NCBI GenBank assembly: GCA_963556195.1
Contig: OY744519.1
Location: 39,530,301-39,594,300, forward strand
Direction: 5' to 3'
DNA: 64,000 nucleotides
Origin: Sepiola atlantica
Taxonomy: Eukaryota > Mollusca > Cephalopoda > Sepiida > Sepiolidae
Part shown: piece by piece, positions 36,361 through 48,880 of the stretch
How the letters are laid out: every line of letters starts with the position of its first letter
How positions within the stretch are numbered: position 1 is the first letter of the stretch
Notes under the pieces: model-generated
What the model was told of the DNA's origin: nothing
The model's input: the letters and a program-made list of their open reading frames with translations, nothing else
The model's database searches: none
Translations under genes and position numbers: made by a program

Positions 36361-37339
36361 TTTAGATGCTGTTGTTATTTGCCTCCCTGCCAATGTAGAT
36401 ACAGTCAGAAGACAGGTCGTTTTTTTTTTATGTGGAACACATCCAGTGCTCCTATAAAGAGAACTACGCATTTGAAACAATTGAATAGATTACTCATTCA
36501 CAGACCGATACCAACTTTTTTCTAAACTTTAGTACCATAACAGATACCATATTTACCTCCAAACCCGGAATTTTTGTATGTCTATCTGTTTGGCTATACC
36601 GCTTAAATTGTAAAAAAATGTGTTTATTACTAAAGCAAAATGTCTGATGGTAGCATAACTATTCATTATCACTATCTATATCAGGCTAGATATGTGTATA
36701 TGTTAATATGTCTGTATGTGCAAGATCACTCTTAAATTAATTACTCGATTATTATGAAGAAAATTATATACATAAGGGCACATATGAAACACGCATTTAT
36801 AGAGGTGAACATCGCAGTTCCAAATACATTTACCTAACTAATCTTTCATATACCTATATATCAGACAAAAATAGGTATATACACCAACAATTAGCAAAGA
36901 TTATCGAGTAGAAATTTAATTACAAATCAAAATCAGTCTCACCGTATTTGAAAAGTCCGCTATTGATTCGAGCGAAAAACACGTACATCAGTCTGTCATA
37001 GAAACAACTGATAAACCATTGAAGGTAGACAAAATACGATGAAACTAGTTTGTATTTCTTACTAGCAGGGCTACCCGGCGTTGCTCGGGGTCATCAAATC
37101 ACAAAATAGAAAAAAAAACCGCGTGTGTAACATTTTATATTCAAACTTCTATTTAACTCCATCTCTCTATAGCCGTCTCCTTGTCTTTCTAACTTTCTCT
37201 TCCCTGGTCGCCCCATTTCACCGCTACTTTATCCCTTTGCCGAGATCTGTATTTTCCTAACCATTCATCGTCCGTTGTCCAGGCCAAAAGTATGACATAT
37301 TTCTATTAAAAGTGCAACCTCTGTCTTCGCCTTCTATAT
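36361..37339. other. Unassigned, with a conserved short hairpin motif
   Basis: No gene. At about 37070-37090 the sequence GGGCTACCCGGCGTTGCTCG GGG contains a CCCG...CGGG stem. Similar CCCGGCGTTGC text is known to me from invertebrate repeats, but I cannot assign the family. A CT-rich stretch lies at 37150-37210. Confidence 0.4.
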
Positions 37340-37885
37340 AGGAAGTTATCTCACCCCAGTGCGCATACTATACACCTACTTATCGCCGCCACGGTGCGCA
37401 TACTATATACGGACCTATCGTCGCGCTCGTCCGCACACTATATGTGTACCTATCTGCGCCACGATGCGCATACTATATACGTACCTATCGCCACCCTGGT
37501 GCGCATACTATATACGTACCTATCGCCGCCCGGTGGGCATACTATACACGTACCTATCGCCACCCTGGTGCGCATACTATATACGTACCTACCGCCGCCC
37601 TGTTGCGCATACTATATACGTATCTATCGCCGCCCTGGTGTGCATACTATATACGTACCTATCGCTACCCTGGTGCGCATACTATATACGTACTTATCGC
37701 TGCCCCGATGTGCATACTATATACGTATCTATCGCCGCCCTGTTGTGCATACATTATACGTACCTATCGCAGCCCAGGTGCGAATACTATATACGTATCT
37801 ATCGCCGCCCTGTTGCGCATACTATATACGTATCTATCCCCGCCCTGGTGTGCATACTATATACGTACCTATCACCGCCCGGTGC
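37340..37885 (+). repeat. 35 bp minisatellite, open in three frames
   Basis: About 15 units of 35 bp (GCGCATACTATATACGTACC then TATCGCCGCCCTGGT). Because 35 is not a multiple of three and the unit has no stop in any forward phase, all three forward frames stay open for over 480 bp (197, 173 and 160 codons). Each frame cycles through the same 35-residue series, with words such as RILYTYLSPPW, CAYYIRTYRRP and AHTIYVPIAA in rotating order. It is GC-richer than its surroundings. No signal peptide, known domain or clear start supports a protein. Confidence 0.88.
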
Positions 37886-39824
37886 GTTTTTCATATGTGC
37901 CGTCATTTATATTAGCACTATCATAGATTTTGAAAACAAGCTCATAAGCTAAATGAGATCCAAATATCGGCTATATTTATTTTCATTTAGATTGTTGCGA
38001 AATGTTTACAATTGATAAATATGCCTCAGAATTTCAATTTCTTTTGGGTATTTTAAAGGGATTAAAAGAGCATAATATGGGTACAAGATCCTATTTAAAA
38101 ATTCAAATATGAAAGATTACATTTGCTTCCATATTTAGCCATCAATTTAGCAAGATTCTCTGAATTTCAAGTTCTTTGTAACAGCCCTATAGTTGTAGTC
38201 TTAAATGTTACACAAATTCGAAAATTAAAATAGGGTAAAGAATTTTGAGGAAAATTGGAATAAGGATTCGGGATATAAGTTTAAGTTTCATTATATATTA
38301 CTCTTAATCTTCGCATAGGGACATAAAAGTCGTGCAAAACTGTTTTGTTCAACGAATTTATTTTTGCTGTATAGTTCTCTTATATGTGTGTGGGTGTAAT
38401 AAGAAAACCGGTTATATTTAATGCTCTTCTTCTCTATCTTCTTCTTGGTTTATTGATTCCAGCTCTGTGATAATTTTGATGATTTTTTTTGCACGATAAC
38501 CTCGTTGCTGTGTCATTTTAAAAAATCATGGAAGTCGCTCCAGACAAGGCATGAAGCCACTTGCTGTAATGGCTAAAAAATAATACCTCACGGTCAAAAC
38601 TAGTTAACGATAAGTTACGAGACACCGACAATAAACCCAAAGGACGCATTCTACTCTTCTGCTTTTGGTTTTCTTTTACAAGTAGTTTGGGTTATTTAAG
38701 TCCAAAACGAAATACTCAGTGGCAATAAGTCAATGTTTCTTTTTTCGTTGCTCAACGTACGTCATCTCAACAACTTGGTATTTGATGCCGAAAAATAATA
38801 CATATCGTAAATGAACTGCCCATTTTTGTAATTTGCCTGTTTTACGACATACCAAGAGTCGTGTGCTCAATGGAAAATCAGATGAGTTTCATGATCAATT
38901 CAGGTCTCATTGTTTTTATTTTTATTTGTTGTACTATCATGGCCCGACAGGCACCCTCGTGAAGAGTATTACTGCGAATCTATTAAAGCACGGTCTTAAC
39001 CCTATTGTGAAATCGCATTCGTTTGAACCAGTCCTTTGCCGATAATCTTGAGCGCACGCTGTAATTCCTATCAGCATGACTCCTTATTTGACATCACCGT
39101 CCCTAACAAAGAGATAACCGTCTGTTAACCGTGTTAGGGATACAGTTTGCACCAGTAATCGTTGAATTCTGAAGCTGAAAATGGAATAGCTTGTCTTAAA
39201 ATTCAATTTGTTCTCTGTTCCGTGTGTCGTTTCATTATCAGCATAGTAAACATAAAGAACATCTACTCCAGTTGTCGCCTTGTACAGAATTGCTTTTCTC
39301 TTAATAAAATAGAAAAATAGATATACAGGTTCCTGTCGCCAAAAGTTACACCTTCTGCTGCCCCATTATCTAAACGCATGTCGTTGACAGGCTCGGACAA
39401 ACTTTTACGGATCTATTATTGGTTGAGCACGGGAACGTGGGTATAAACTGAGAGCTTTACTCGAGCGATCTTCCAGCTATATCGTTTTGTGAAGTTCGGC
39501 TCAGGGACCCTCGAGGAATTCACCTTGACGACTTTTTGTATCACACTATGCTTCTTTTAAAGTTTACATTTTCTTTTAGTGTCATTAAAGGTTAATCTGG
39601 ACACCTTTTGTGACTCTTATATATAGGAATTCATATTTTGAAACATTCCATTAACTTTACACTCACTTAATTATTTCAAAATATTCTTTGTCGAAGACCT
39701 GAGACGCTGAAATATATAGTATCTGAAACATGTATACACACATGTAGCCACACATGTTTGTATAAATAAAAAAGCTATACTTGAAAGCAAGATGAAATGA
39801 TACTAAAATGTCTACATAAAGATT
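37886..39824. other. Unassigned; weak promoter-like patch
   Basis: No supported gene. The 70-codon frame at 38833-39045 matches nothing. Near 39350-39540 the composition is more balanced, with GGGTATAAACTGAGAG and a CTTTTAAAG word, which could be a core promoter or LTR fragment. No downstream coding region is visible. Confidence 0.35.
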
Positions 39825-41394
39825 CTAGTGTTGATCAAAATCCATTACATAATTGTTCATTCTAAATATGTCTTGAATAAAAGGTCTATGCTCAATGAGT
39901 CATCAATAAAAATTCATAAAATCTAGCGAATGACTATTTATCAAATTTAGAATTGTCCAATATCAGGTTGCACCTATATTACCTCCCCAACACCCCTTAG
40001 ATATACTCTAGAGAAGCTAAAAGTTGGGTGGGGGGTGTTAACTAATCGCTATGTAATTTCTATTGTTAAAATTTAACAAAAATCGAAAATATTTTCATTT
40101 GGACGAAGGGTTGCCACTCCCGTTATACTCTCGTTGCATCATACTAAATTAATCTAAATGAAATTACGACTCTTACGCCAGTATTTACACATTCATAAAG
40201 GTGTTCATGATAGTTTTCTGAGAGAATCATATACTTAAAAATATATTAAAATATTAAAATACAAATCCATGTATATACTTGGAAAATACCTGTCCTAGTT
40301 CAGGCAATTTAATCCCACGAAAAAAAAACAGTTTTGCACCAATTTACATGTCTTCTTACGAAGATAAAATTCAATGTATAATGATATAGAAACATTATAT
40401 CTAGAGTTAACATGTTAATGTTGATCACAATCCATTGCATCATTTAGATTATAGAAAATATCTTACATTAACGGCTTTAGCTCGAGAAATCTTAAAAAAC
40501 ATGATATTTTGTTAATTTTAAATAAGAGATGGTACCTATAATATTCCTCTAATCACTCTTTAAAATATCTGACTCATATTTATTCACTGATGTTTAATAC
40601 TTAAGGTTAGAATTTAACGAATATTCGAAGTATATAGATTTTCAGAAAGAGCTTCCACACACTTTTACCCACATTTGCATAGAAATCGAATTAATAAGAA
40701 TATCGCCCAAATTTAGACCGCTATTGATCTGTTTGTTAGGAGTTTAAATTTTGCATATAAATTTACAAGCACATAAATATACATAAATTTATAAAAATAT
40801 ACATATGAAAAATATATATTTATATGATTATATATACTATTGTCGAAAGATGTATGAGCTCTTGACTGCACATAACAGGTTACCATACGAAAGTCAACAA
40901 TATAACATATTATTTATAGGTTGTAATTATTCTTATTAATTTGATAAATTAATATATGTATTCATCTTTAGCTAGTGATTGATTAAGAGCGTTAATTAAA
41001 GCTCTTAAATTTTGTCGACATAGAGCTCAATAATGACTTGATATTTTTTCATCTCACGGATAAAGGTGTCATGCAACACAATATTCTATATCTTGTCTTT
41101 TTTTAAATTCTGGTGACATATTTTGTTTAAACAAGCTGTGAAATGTAAGTTATTTTTGGTAAAATATTGAGAAATAAGCCGATGCATACATTAGGATTAT
41201 ATAACCTCAATATTAGTCTTCTTCTTTAAGATTGCGATGTCTTCTTTGAATCATATAAATATAGTTTAAGTTAGTAAATGGCAAAAATACAACCAGATGG
41301 TAAAGTTGTCGTTGTATACTATTAATAGTACAAAGATTTCAAATTATAATTAAGGGTAGATTGTAAATGGCATACCTTTCTTAATTGTATTAAG

Positions 41395-41480
41395 ACGTCA
41401 TCCACCTAACAGGTAGGATATACTAGTCGCCTTGTCGATTCCAAGGTCTGCGATCGCATCCATTACGTCAATCGCGAACA
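41395..41480 (+). pseudogene. Possible tRNA-like fragment or SINE head
   Basis: CCTTGTCGATTCCAAGG (41430-41446) forms a 5 bp stem with a 7-base loop, the geometry of an anticodon arm. It is followed by GATCGCATC, one mismatch from box B. Box A is poor and no acceptor stem pairs well, so it is at best a decayed tRNA pseudogene or SINE head. Confidence 0.35.
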
Positions 41481-42151
41481 ACCTAAATGTAGTTTTTGTA
41501 ATTATTTTACTTCCTGTATTACAAAACTATATTCTCAATATAAATCCAGGTATTTTTTTGGTCTCCGAAATGCTGTCTTTCACTTCGAGTTAAATTATGA
41601 CTAAATATAAAATAGGCTTAAAATCTAACAAGAAAACCCAAGATACGAAATAAGAAGCTTACCAGATGTAGGAAAAGTCGGCACTCTATACGAGACACAA
41701 TACATTTGTCTAGACTGGGATTTATAGAATATACTTATATATGCATGTATACTAGATGCATACACGTTCTAGGTAGGATTATATTAATTCTCGAAACATC
41801 AGTTTTTACCAATGTTATACCCTTTATGAAGTGAAAAATCACGAGATAATGATAATAAATATTCTGTCCACAATCCTTACTCAACTTTTGAGCAAAATAT
41901 ATTACAATATCTTGATTCAAGCAAACGTTTACGATTTAAAGCGTAAGCATAATGTATCTTATAAATAAAGTGATACTCAGTAAATCTTATAAACGAGTAC
42001 CTAATTATTATTTATTAAATTAAATGCAAGTATGAACGTTTAAAATAGTTAGGTGTACCCATACATTTCATAAGAAACCCTTACACTACTCAAAAATACT
42101 TAAATTTTAGCAATGTATGTTTACTACCTGTTGTTAAAATTGTTAAATTAT

Positions 42152-42197
42152 CAGAATAATTGGTGTTTTCTTTATAAAGAAAATACCAATTATTCTG
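42152..42197. repeat. 46 bp near-perfect palindrome
   Basis: Two 23 bp arms (left CAGAATAATTGGTGTTTTC..., right ...GAAAATACCAATTATTCTG) match at 22 of 23 positions with no spacer. It may be a tiny foldback element, a recombination product, or a transcript hairpin inside the dispersed repeat. Confidence 0.9.
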
Positions 42198-43851
42198 AAA
42201 AGGGGCGTCAACTGACTTTTCCCTCCTTTTGATTAAACTCAATCAAACTTAACGTAGTCAATATCACAAGCCCTTTGTTATAGCAACCGTTTTAAAAGAA
42301 TCATAAGAATTGGGTTATAGGTTTAACGATATAATCTGTGTATACATATATATAAAGGTATACATATCCCTAACTGTATATAAATACTTAACGGACAGCA
42401 AGCCGAAGACGTGTAAAACAAATTTGCCGAAAAGAACAAATGTGCATGTATGTCTCCTTACAAAACATAACATCATGATATAATGCTACCAAATATAATA
42501 TAATCTGTATTCGAATGTTGATCAAAATCCATTACATCATGTTAAGTATAGCAAACCCGTACAATTTAAGTTTTAAGATAAAATTAAAATGCAGGGTATC
42601 TTGAAATTTGATGTCTAATCAATGGCAGGTTGTGCTTATATTATTTCCTTGAAAACTCCTAAATAGCTAGTCTGAATAACCTGAGATTTGGGAAATTTCT
42701 TTTTTCATTGCTGTTTAACACATGTTTTTTTTTCATTTTTTCAAATATGAGGCATTCGATTGTTTCCAAAATGTTACAAACACCAGTCTACCTTCAAGTT
42801 CTATGTAACTAAATAAAACTAAGTATAGCCCATATTATGACCCTTACGCTTAGCATCTGTGTTTCAAAAATGACAATGATAACTTTACTAGTTTAAAAGT
42901 GAATCCGGTGTATAAAAATATATAAACATATACACATACGAACCTTTGTTTATATATCTTTCATTACGTTAAATCCCATGCTTAACATATTAAAGATATA
43001 ACTTGGGTATGGGATGAAGCTTTATACGAGTTGAGACACGAATTACAGATATTTAAGGATAGTGTAAAAATCTCTTAATAGACATTGCACTCAGTTCTAA
43101 TTTGCCTTGGTTAATCTATTGGAATAAATATTGTATATGTTTTTAAAAATATGTAAGCTTGAAGGCGTAAACTTAAAGTATCTTATGAACAAATTGATAT
43201 GCAGGCAAACTCATGAATTAGTATATAATGTCTAGTTATTAAATTAAATGCAAGGCTGAACGTTTAAAATGGGAGGTTGTATCCGTACCTTTTTTACAAC
43301 CCTTTTACACTACTTCAAATTAGCATGAACTTGAGCAATGAATGTCTGCTATCCATTGTTAAAATTCTTAAAATATCAAAACAAATGGAGGTTTCTCAAT
43401 TTTCAAGAGGGGCGTCAACTCACTGTTTAACCCTTTTGTATTAAACTCAATCAAACTTTACGTAGTCAATATGATACTTATTTTGTATTACCAACCGTTT
43501 TTAAAACTTCATGAGAATCGGTTTATTTGTTTAGACGTAAAACCTGTGCATACACATATATAAAGGCATACTCATCTCTAAATGATACACACTAAAACTA
43601 AATCAATATACACACCGCTCATGAAAAACAAATTAAAAAGACTTTTACACAAATAATAACCACTGGAAGACATTAACCTATTAAAACATATCTCAGTTTA
43701 CTGAAACTATTAAGTGCAGTAGTTAATTACTCCAAAATGTGTTATACTTCGCAAAGCAAATAAACTAAATTAAACTTTATAGACAGTATTTCAATAATCT
43801 TAAAAGATATCCATCCCTTTTTTGCGACGCACTTGCTGTCTTGATACCTCC

Positions 43852-43912
43852 TTATATATATATATGTATGTATATATATATAAAGAGAGAGAGAGGGGGG
43901 GGAGGGAGAAGA
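43852..43912. repeat. Compound (TA)n-(GA)n-G-rich simple repeat
   Basis: A TA run, then GAGAGAGAGA and a G8 run, then GGAGGGAGAAG. Confidence 0.92.
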
Positions 43913-44639
43913 AAGTAAGATTAATATCAATAAACGCGTGTTTCATTCTTTGAAGACTCGACGATATGTGTTTATTTAACTAACGCAGAGACTTCGATGT
44001 TCGACCACAAGACGTTCAGTTAACACTGACTTCAACATTCAAATGTATTAGCTGTCTCCACAGACCTGCTAATTTCTATACAGTAAGAAAAAAATACCGT
44101 ATTTAATCAGGCTAATCGGTTCTCGTAGAGGATTGAATTATATGCAGATTAGAATGACACATATTCGCTTAGATATAAACTGTCTTTCTCACAACAAATT
44201 TATCTCACATAGTTTAATATATCAATATCTATGGTGTCAAATGTTTGGTGATTTTGTGTAGTTGTGGAACCTTACACAATATGCATGCCACTATATTCTG
44301 CAATTCTCTAAGACTTATCTTGTATTCTTGTACCAATATTGTCACTGCTGGATTATCATTATTTTACTTGTTTAGTATTCAGTAATGAGTGATAAACGCA
44401 TACACATGCTAACAGTAGAAAGACAACCGTTCCAAAATAAATACTTATAGTGTTGCAATATGGTGCTGCCAATTTAAAGCTAGTGCCAGCAATTAAGATT
44501 ATAGCCAGGATTTAAAAACTTATTTTCCGAGAAGTAATATAGGCAGTATTATATCTGTAGTAACATGCTTTCTCTATCCGAAAAAGAAAACAATGTTGTT
44601 GTCCTTGGATCAGCTCGGAAGAAATATTTCGCAAATACA

Positions 44640-44785
44640 TGTTGCCTTCAGCTTGTTTCAAACCAAATATGTAATATCGACAATCAGGTGCTTCTCAATT
44701 TATTCCGTGCACAAATGGAAAATACTTGACCGTAGGTGATCTGTTCAGCTTGTTTACTGACCAGCTATAAAGATGTTTTTCGAAG
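44640..44785 (+). repeat. Dispersed repeat, copy 1 of 3
   Basis: Contains AAAATACTTGACCGTAGGTG then ATCTGTTCAGCTTGTTTACT. Related copies lie at 46258-46405 and 47748-47900 in the same orientation, about 1.5-1.6 kb apart. No coding content. Confidence 0.68.
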
Positions 44786-45169
44786 CGAACACAGACAAAG
44801 CAAGCGAAAAATCTATAAAATTGCCAGTTGCAGCAATTACTAAAGGACATAAATAACAAACATTAAGAGGGGAACATATATAGCGTTGATAATTAGATGA
44901 GAACCTAATTCGCGCAAATTCCTATGTTACATACATCTATTAGTGTTATTAAGAACAGTTGTTTATCTATGTGTTTGTCTGTGTCAAGGAAAACGCGAGA
45001 AACTACACAAAACACACCAAAAAGCTGACATATTATAGGAATTCCATAATAACATTCATTATCTGCTAAGTAGACAGGACGATTTAGTCAGGGAAGCTGA
45101 AATTTCGAGCGAGTTTGAATGTTATTATGTAGTAATTGGTCAACAATAGTTTCTAGTTGCCAGAGAAAG

Positions 45170-45380
45170 CGAGAGGTAGGCGGATCGAGATAGGGGAAGT
45201 AAGAGAGAGAGAGGGGAAGAGAGAGAGAGAGAGGGGAAGAGAGAGATAGACGGGGAAGAGAGTGACGGGGAAACACGATGGGAGGGATAGAAATTAGAGA
45301 GAGACAGAGAGAAAGAGAGAGAGCGAGAGTGTGTCAGAGAGAGAGAGAGATAGAGGGGGAGATAGAGAGAGAAAGTAGTT
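45170..45380. repeat. (GA)n-rich microsatellite
   Basis: About 200 bp of GAGAGA, GGGGAAGAGA and AGATAGA words. The reverse Ser/Leu-rich frames at 45088-45406 are translations of it. Confidence 0.95.
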
Positions 45381-45818
45381 TTCTTTTTAAAATCCATGTT
45401 ACACACACTTTTTAACTTTTTAAAATGTTGTTGTCCATAGTAGTTTCAAACATCGGAAAATCTCATAAGCTTTTTTTTTGTTTTATCTACATAATTAATT
45501 CTTTATTGTTAGTATGACAACGTTTTTTTATCATTTACTAATGCTCATCCGTTTTGCAGAACTAAATCAACATGAGTTAATGATGTGGCTAAAATGACTG
45601 TTAAAAGAATATCATTAGATAATTATTCAATGATGAATAGAATATTAAGAAAATTCATTTACAGACGGTTAATCAGACGCATTTTTGACATCGGGTTTAA
45701 AGACAGCCATGTTGTAGCGCGGGATTAGTAATATTGTGATAATATGTTCCAGAAATGAGAATGAACGAATTATAACATGCATATTTTCGTTAAAATACTT
45801 TTACTCGTAAGATCAATG

Positions 45819-45885
45819 GAGTTAAGCATTGTTAGCCATAGACAGTACTAGATGGGTCACAAGTCTGGATGTACAGTTGGCATGA
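45819..45885 (+). pseudogene. Isolated 5S rRNA-like relic
   Basis: GAGTTAAGCATTGTTAGCC, GACAGTACTAGATGGGT, CTGGATGTACAGTTGG keeps the order of the 5S 3' part (AAGTTAAGCA, TTAGTACTTGGATGGGT, ACCAGGTGCTGTAG) with heavy divergence. It may be a dispersed unit of the same lineage as the 19.6-20.6 kb array or a 5S-headed SINE. Confidence 0.55.
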
Positions 45886-46257
45886 GTTGGAAAATGATCG
45901 TGACTCTACGACCGCTTTGTTCACTTACTTTAGAAAAAATATGAATTCGTCTATTCTCTGTATAGTTATTCGTGAAATAGTAGAGCAGGTTTTACTCTTA
46001 AATATTAGTAAATCAACATGCTTATACAAATGTGATGGCATATTGCCTATCCGTAATTGTATGACCTCATTTTCATGAATAAATTGTTGTCGTATTAATT
46101 TCTGTAACTGACAGTTTATAGAAAGTAACATGGCTATCACCTCAGAAACAAGGTCGTTGAACGCTTAGTTTCTAAGCAAATAGAAATAAGTATACGTTTT
46201 GACGAACTTTGTTTCTCTATCTTAAAGGAATGGTATTGATAGGAAACTTTTCTTAAA
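45886..46257. other. Unassigned
   Basis: Opposed short frames (45869-46078 forward and 45925-46140 reverse) overlap and match nothing recognised. Confidence 0.4.
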
Positions 46258-46405
46258 TATATTTGCCCTTGAGTTTGTTCAAGATTAAACAGCAAGTGTG
46301 GCTTTATTTTCCATTAATTCCATCCGCCAACAGAAAAGACTTGGCCGTAGGGGATCTGTTCAGTTTGTTTAACGATATGCAGTGAATTTATTTGTTGAAG
46401 AGGAG
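46258..46405 (+). repeat. Dispersed repeat, copy 2 of 3
   Basis: Shares TTTGCCCTTGAGTTTGTTCA, AAAGACTTGGCCGTAGGGGA and TCTGTTCAGTTTGTTTA with the copy at 47748-47900, and the latter half with the copy at 44640. Confidence 0.7.
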
Positions 46406-47747
46406 GATGGAAAAATCATCCAGAAATCCAAGCTATATAAAATATGGAGACACCAAACTATAAAAGGAAGAATGTGTGTAATTGATGATATGTATAAGCA
46501 CAACACATCTACCATCATGTTCGAGAAGTTTACAATTATAGAAAAATCGTAGCAGCTTCCCGTATTTCCCGCCAAATAAGACAGTGATTAACAGGATACA
46601 TTTATCAAAAGGGGATTTTCAAGTACTTTATAGACCCATGTTTAGTCTCTTCCGCTGACCCCAGTGTGAATTTTACTTCGCCTCATTAGGCGATGATTGT
46701 TTATATAAATTTCGTTATGAATAAAACACCAGATTCATATCTACTGTGTAACTTGGTACTTTCTTTTTTTCACAATATTTCGTTTAGTCATTATTTTCAC
46801 AATAGAGACAAAATTACTCTCTGCGATCGTGCAGTTACATACACTTGCCCAATACTTAGATGTGTGAGGACTTGTAAATGCTAGACACTAACGGTTTGAA
46901 AAAGAATAAAGTATTAAGTTACTATTTAAATACAATTAAGACAATATGAATCTCTTATTCTTATATTTATGAATTTATGTCTTATTCCTAGTGTTAAAAT
47001 TTAACAAAAAAGAGAGAAATATGTATTCACAGAAAGAGCTTCAATTATCATTTGCTTTCTTTGCATAACACTAAAGCAAATTAAATATAGCCAACATTTG
47101 AGTAATTTACGCCTAGCAGAGGTGTTCCAAAATTCATAATGGTCGGGTAATTAGTTTAGGAATGAGTCATCTACATAAAAATATATGAACACACCGACAT
47201 TTATAAAGATAGAGATTAGAGTACTGGTTTCATTTACATTTATTTATGTTGAACGAATCTATCGAGCATTGAAAAAATTGGTAACATATCGCGAAAATAG
47301 TTACATTTAAATAATGAAAGATTTAAATGACCACTTTTTCCTTGATATTGTTAAGTAAAATGTATTCTGCATGTGATTGAAAAAGAACAGAAAAATATAA
47401 TCCGCTGCACTTCATATTATGAGGCTTCGTGTTTAGAACACTCTTAGCCCTATTCGTATACTTCCATTACTTCTCACACCGTTTGGATTTCATTGTGACA
47501 TGGACGAAACGAAAACTTGAAAACACGCACGAAAAATCACATGTCATTATTATTTAATGATCATGCGTGTAAGGTTGATATATTTTAGTGTTATGTTAAA
47601 ATAAAGTAAGAGGGTAAAAGGAAGATGTTAAAGTTTTATGTGCAGAGAGAAAGTCGGTATAAAGAAGAGCGCTACATAATTTCTTTATTTATTTATTTAC
47701 AAAAAAAACAGGCACTGAATCTCTCCGAGGGGAATGTTTTCGTAAAT
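46406..47747. other. AT-rich, includes one old dispersed copy
   Basis: No gene. About 47000-47225 matches the family noted at 5560-5885 (CAGAAAGAGCTTCAATTATC, AAATTAAATATAGCC, TAATTAGTTTAGGAATGAG, TTTATAAAGATAGAGATTAG). The frame at 46693-46884 is unassigned. Confidence 0.45.
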
Positions 47748-47900
47748 ATATTTGGCCTTGAGTTTGCTCAATATTAAATAGTTAATATCGATAGGAGTTT
47801 TTCTATCAATTCCTTGCATAAATTGAAAAGACTAGACCGTGGGTGATCTATTCAGCTTGTTTACTAGGCGGCCATATATATGTTTGTTGAGGAAAACGAT
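47748..47900 (+). repeat. Dispersed repeat, copy 3 of 3
   Basis: TATTTGGCCTTGAGTTTGCT, AAAAGACTAGACCGTGGGTG, ATCTATTCAGCTTGTTTACT, then GTTTGTTGAGGAAAACG. Same order as copy 2. Confidence 0.7.
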
Positions 47901-48326
47901 AGATAAATAGGCCAGCAATGCATTGTAGTCAGTTAAAGATATCGCAGCAAGAAAGATAACCAAACAATAGTGTAGAAATACGTAAAACAGTGATAATATT
48001 GATATGCTGCTCAACATAACCAGCGCCATGTTTTCAATGTGCAGGGTGTTTTAAATATAAAGTAAATCTAAAAATGTTTTTAAGTTTAAAAATATAAATT
48101 TGAAGGTTTTTATTACCAGTGTATAGTTTACGCTTATTCGGAAGAATTAGCGAAAAAAGGTACAAACCATTATTACAGTCTTATTGTGATGAGAGAGGAT
48201 AAGGCGCTTTTAAACTAAACTTGTTTTTTGTTACTGATAATAGTTGTGATAACCGTGATGATTATGATGGTGATTATGATGTTTAAGAGGGGGAATGTTG
48301 AGCATGATTATGATGATGAACTTCTA

Positions 48327-48327
<1 letters not shown>

Positions 48328-48403
<76 letters not shown>
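48328..48403. repeat. (TA)n tract, left flank of MITE
   Basis: A TA run that ends exactly at the CAGGGTGGGCC terminus of the next element. Confidence 0.97.
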
Positions 48404-48406
<3 letters not shown>

Positions 48407-48783
48407 GGTGGGCCAAAATAAGTGGCCTATCTTTAAATTTGAATAACTTGAATTTGAATAACTTCCAGAAAATAAAAGTTAAACTCACCAAACTTTATAT
48501 GTGTGTAGACTGACCCTTCCGAGATTTTTTGAAATAAACAAAACAAATTTAAGCCGAAAAACACTTCTTAAAACTTACAAAAACTAAAGTATTGTTTTTT
48601 ACACTGTTTTGAGTTTTTTAAGCAAAAATAATGTTTTCTAAATGAGGGTATGTTCCTTAGGGCTAATACGGCTCATGCTTGCTTCGGAAGGGGTCCTTTA
48701 CTTATTCTAAAAAATTTTTTAAAAAAATCAATAAATAAAAAAGTTATGAATTTTTAAAAATAGGACCCTTATTTTTGCCCACA

Positions 48784-48786
<3 letters not shown>
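48404..48786. mobile_element. Tc1/mariner-type MITE inside (TA)n
   Basis: 383 bp element with inverted ends. The left end reads CAGGGTGGGCCAAAATAAGT, GGCCTATCTTTAAA. The reverse complement of the right end reads CAGTGTGGGCAAAAATAAGG, GTCCTATTTTTAAA. Beyond that both arms continue with similarity (GAATAACTT versus CATAACTT). No transposase frame is present, so it is non-autonomous. Both ends abut TA dinucleotides, as expected for TA target duplication, and both flanks are long (TA)n tracts. Confidence 0.85.

Positions 48787-48880
<94 letters not shown>

Larger units (their letters stand above)
39825..43580 (+). repeat. Cluster of old dispersed repeat copies
   Basis: Diverged copies of recurring phrases: TGTTGATCAAAATCCATTAC (near 39831, 40418 and 42516); GGGGCGTCAACTGAC, TTAAACTCAATCAAACTT and ACGTAGTCAATAT (near 42205 and 43425, about 1.2 kb apart), each followed by ACATATATATAAAGG; and AGAAAGAGCTTC (near 40645). 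These look like eroded retrotransposon 3' regions arranged repeatedly. No RT motif survives. Confidence 0.5.

Noticed and set aside
35285..37885. CRISPR-like array (regular short repeats)
   Set aside because: Units are contiguous with no unique spacers, and the setting is eukaryotic.
37359..37952. 197-codon Tyr/Arg/Pro repeat protein
   Set aside because: All three forward frames are equally open and encode rotations of the same peptide, so openness follows from the 35 bp unit rather than from coding selection.
41395..41480. Functional tRNA gene
   Set aside because: Good anticodon-arm geometry, but box A and acceptor stem are poor; kept only as a low-confidence relic.
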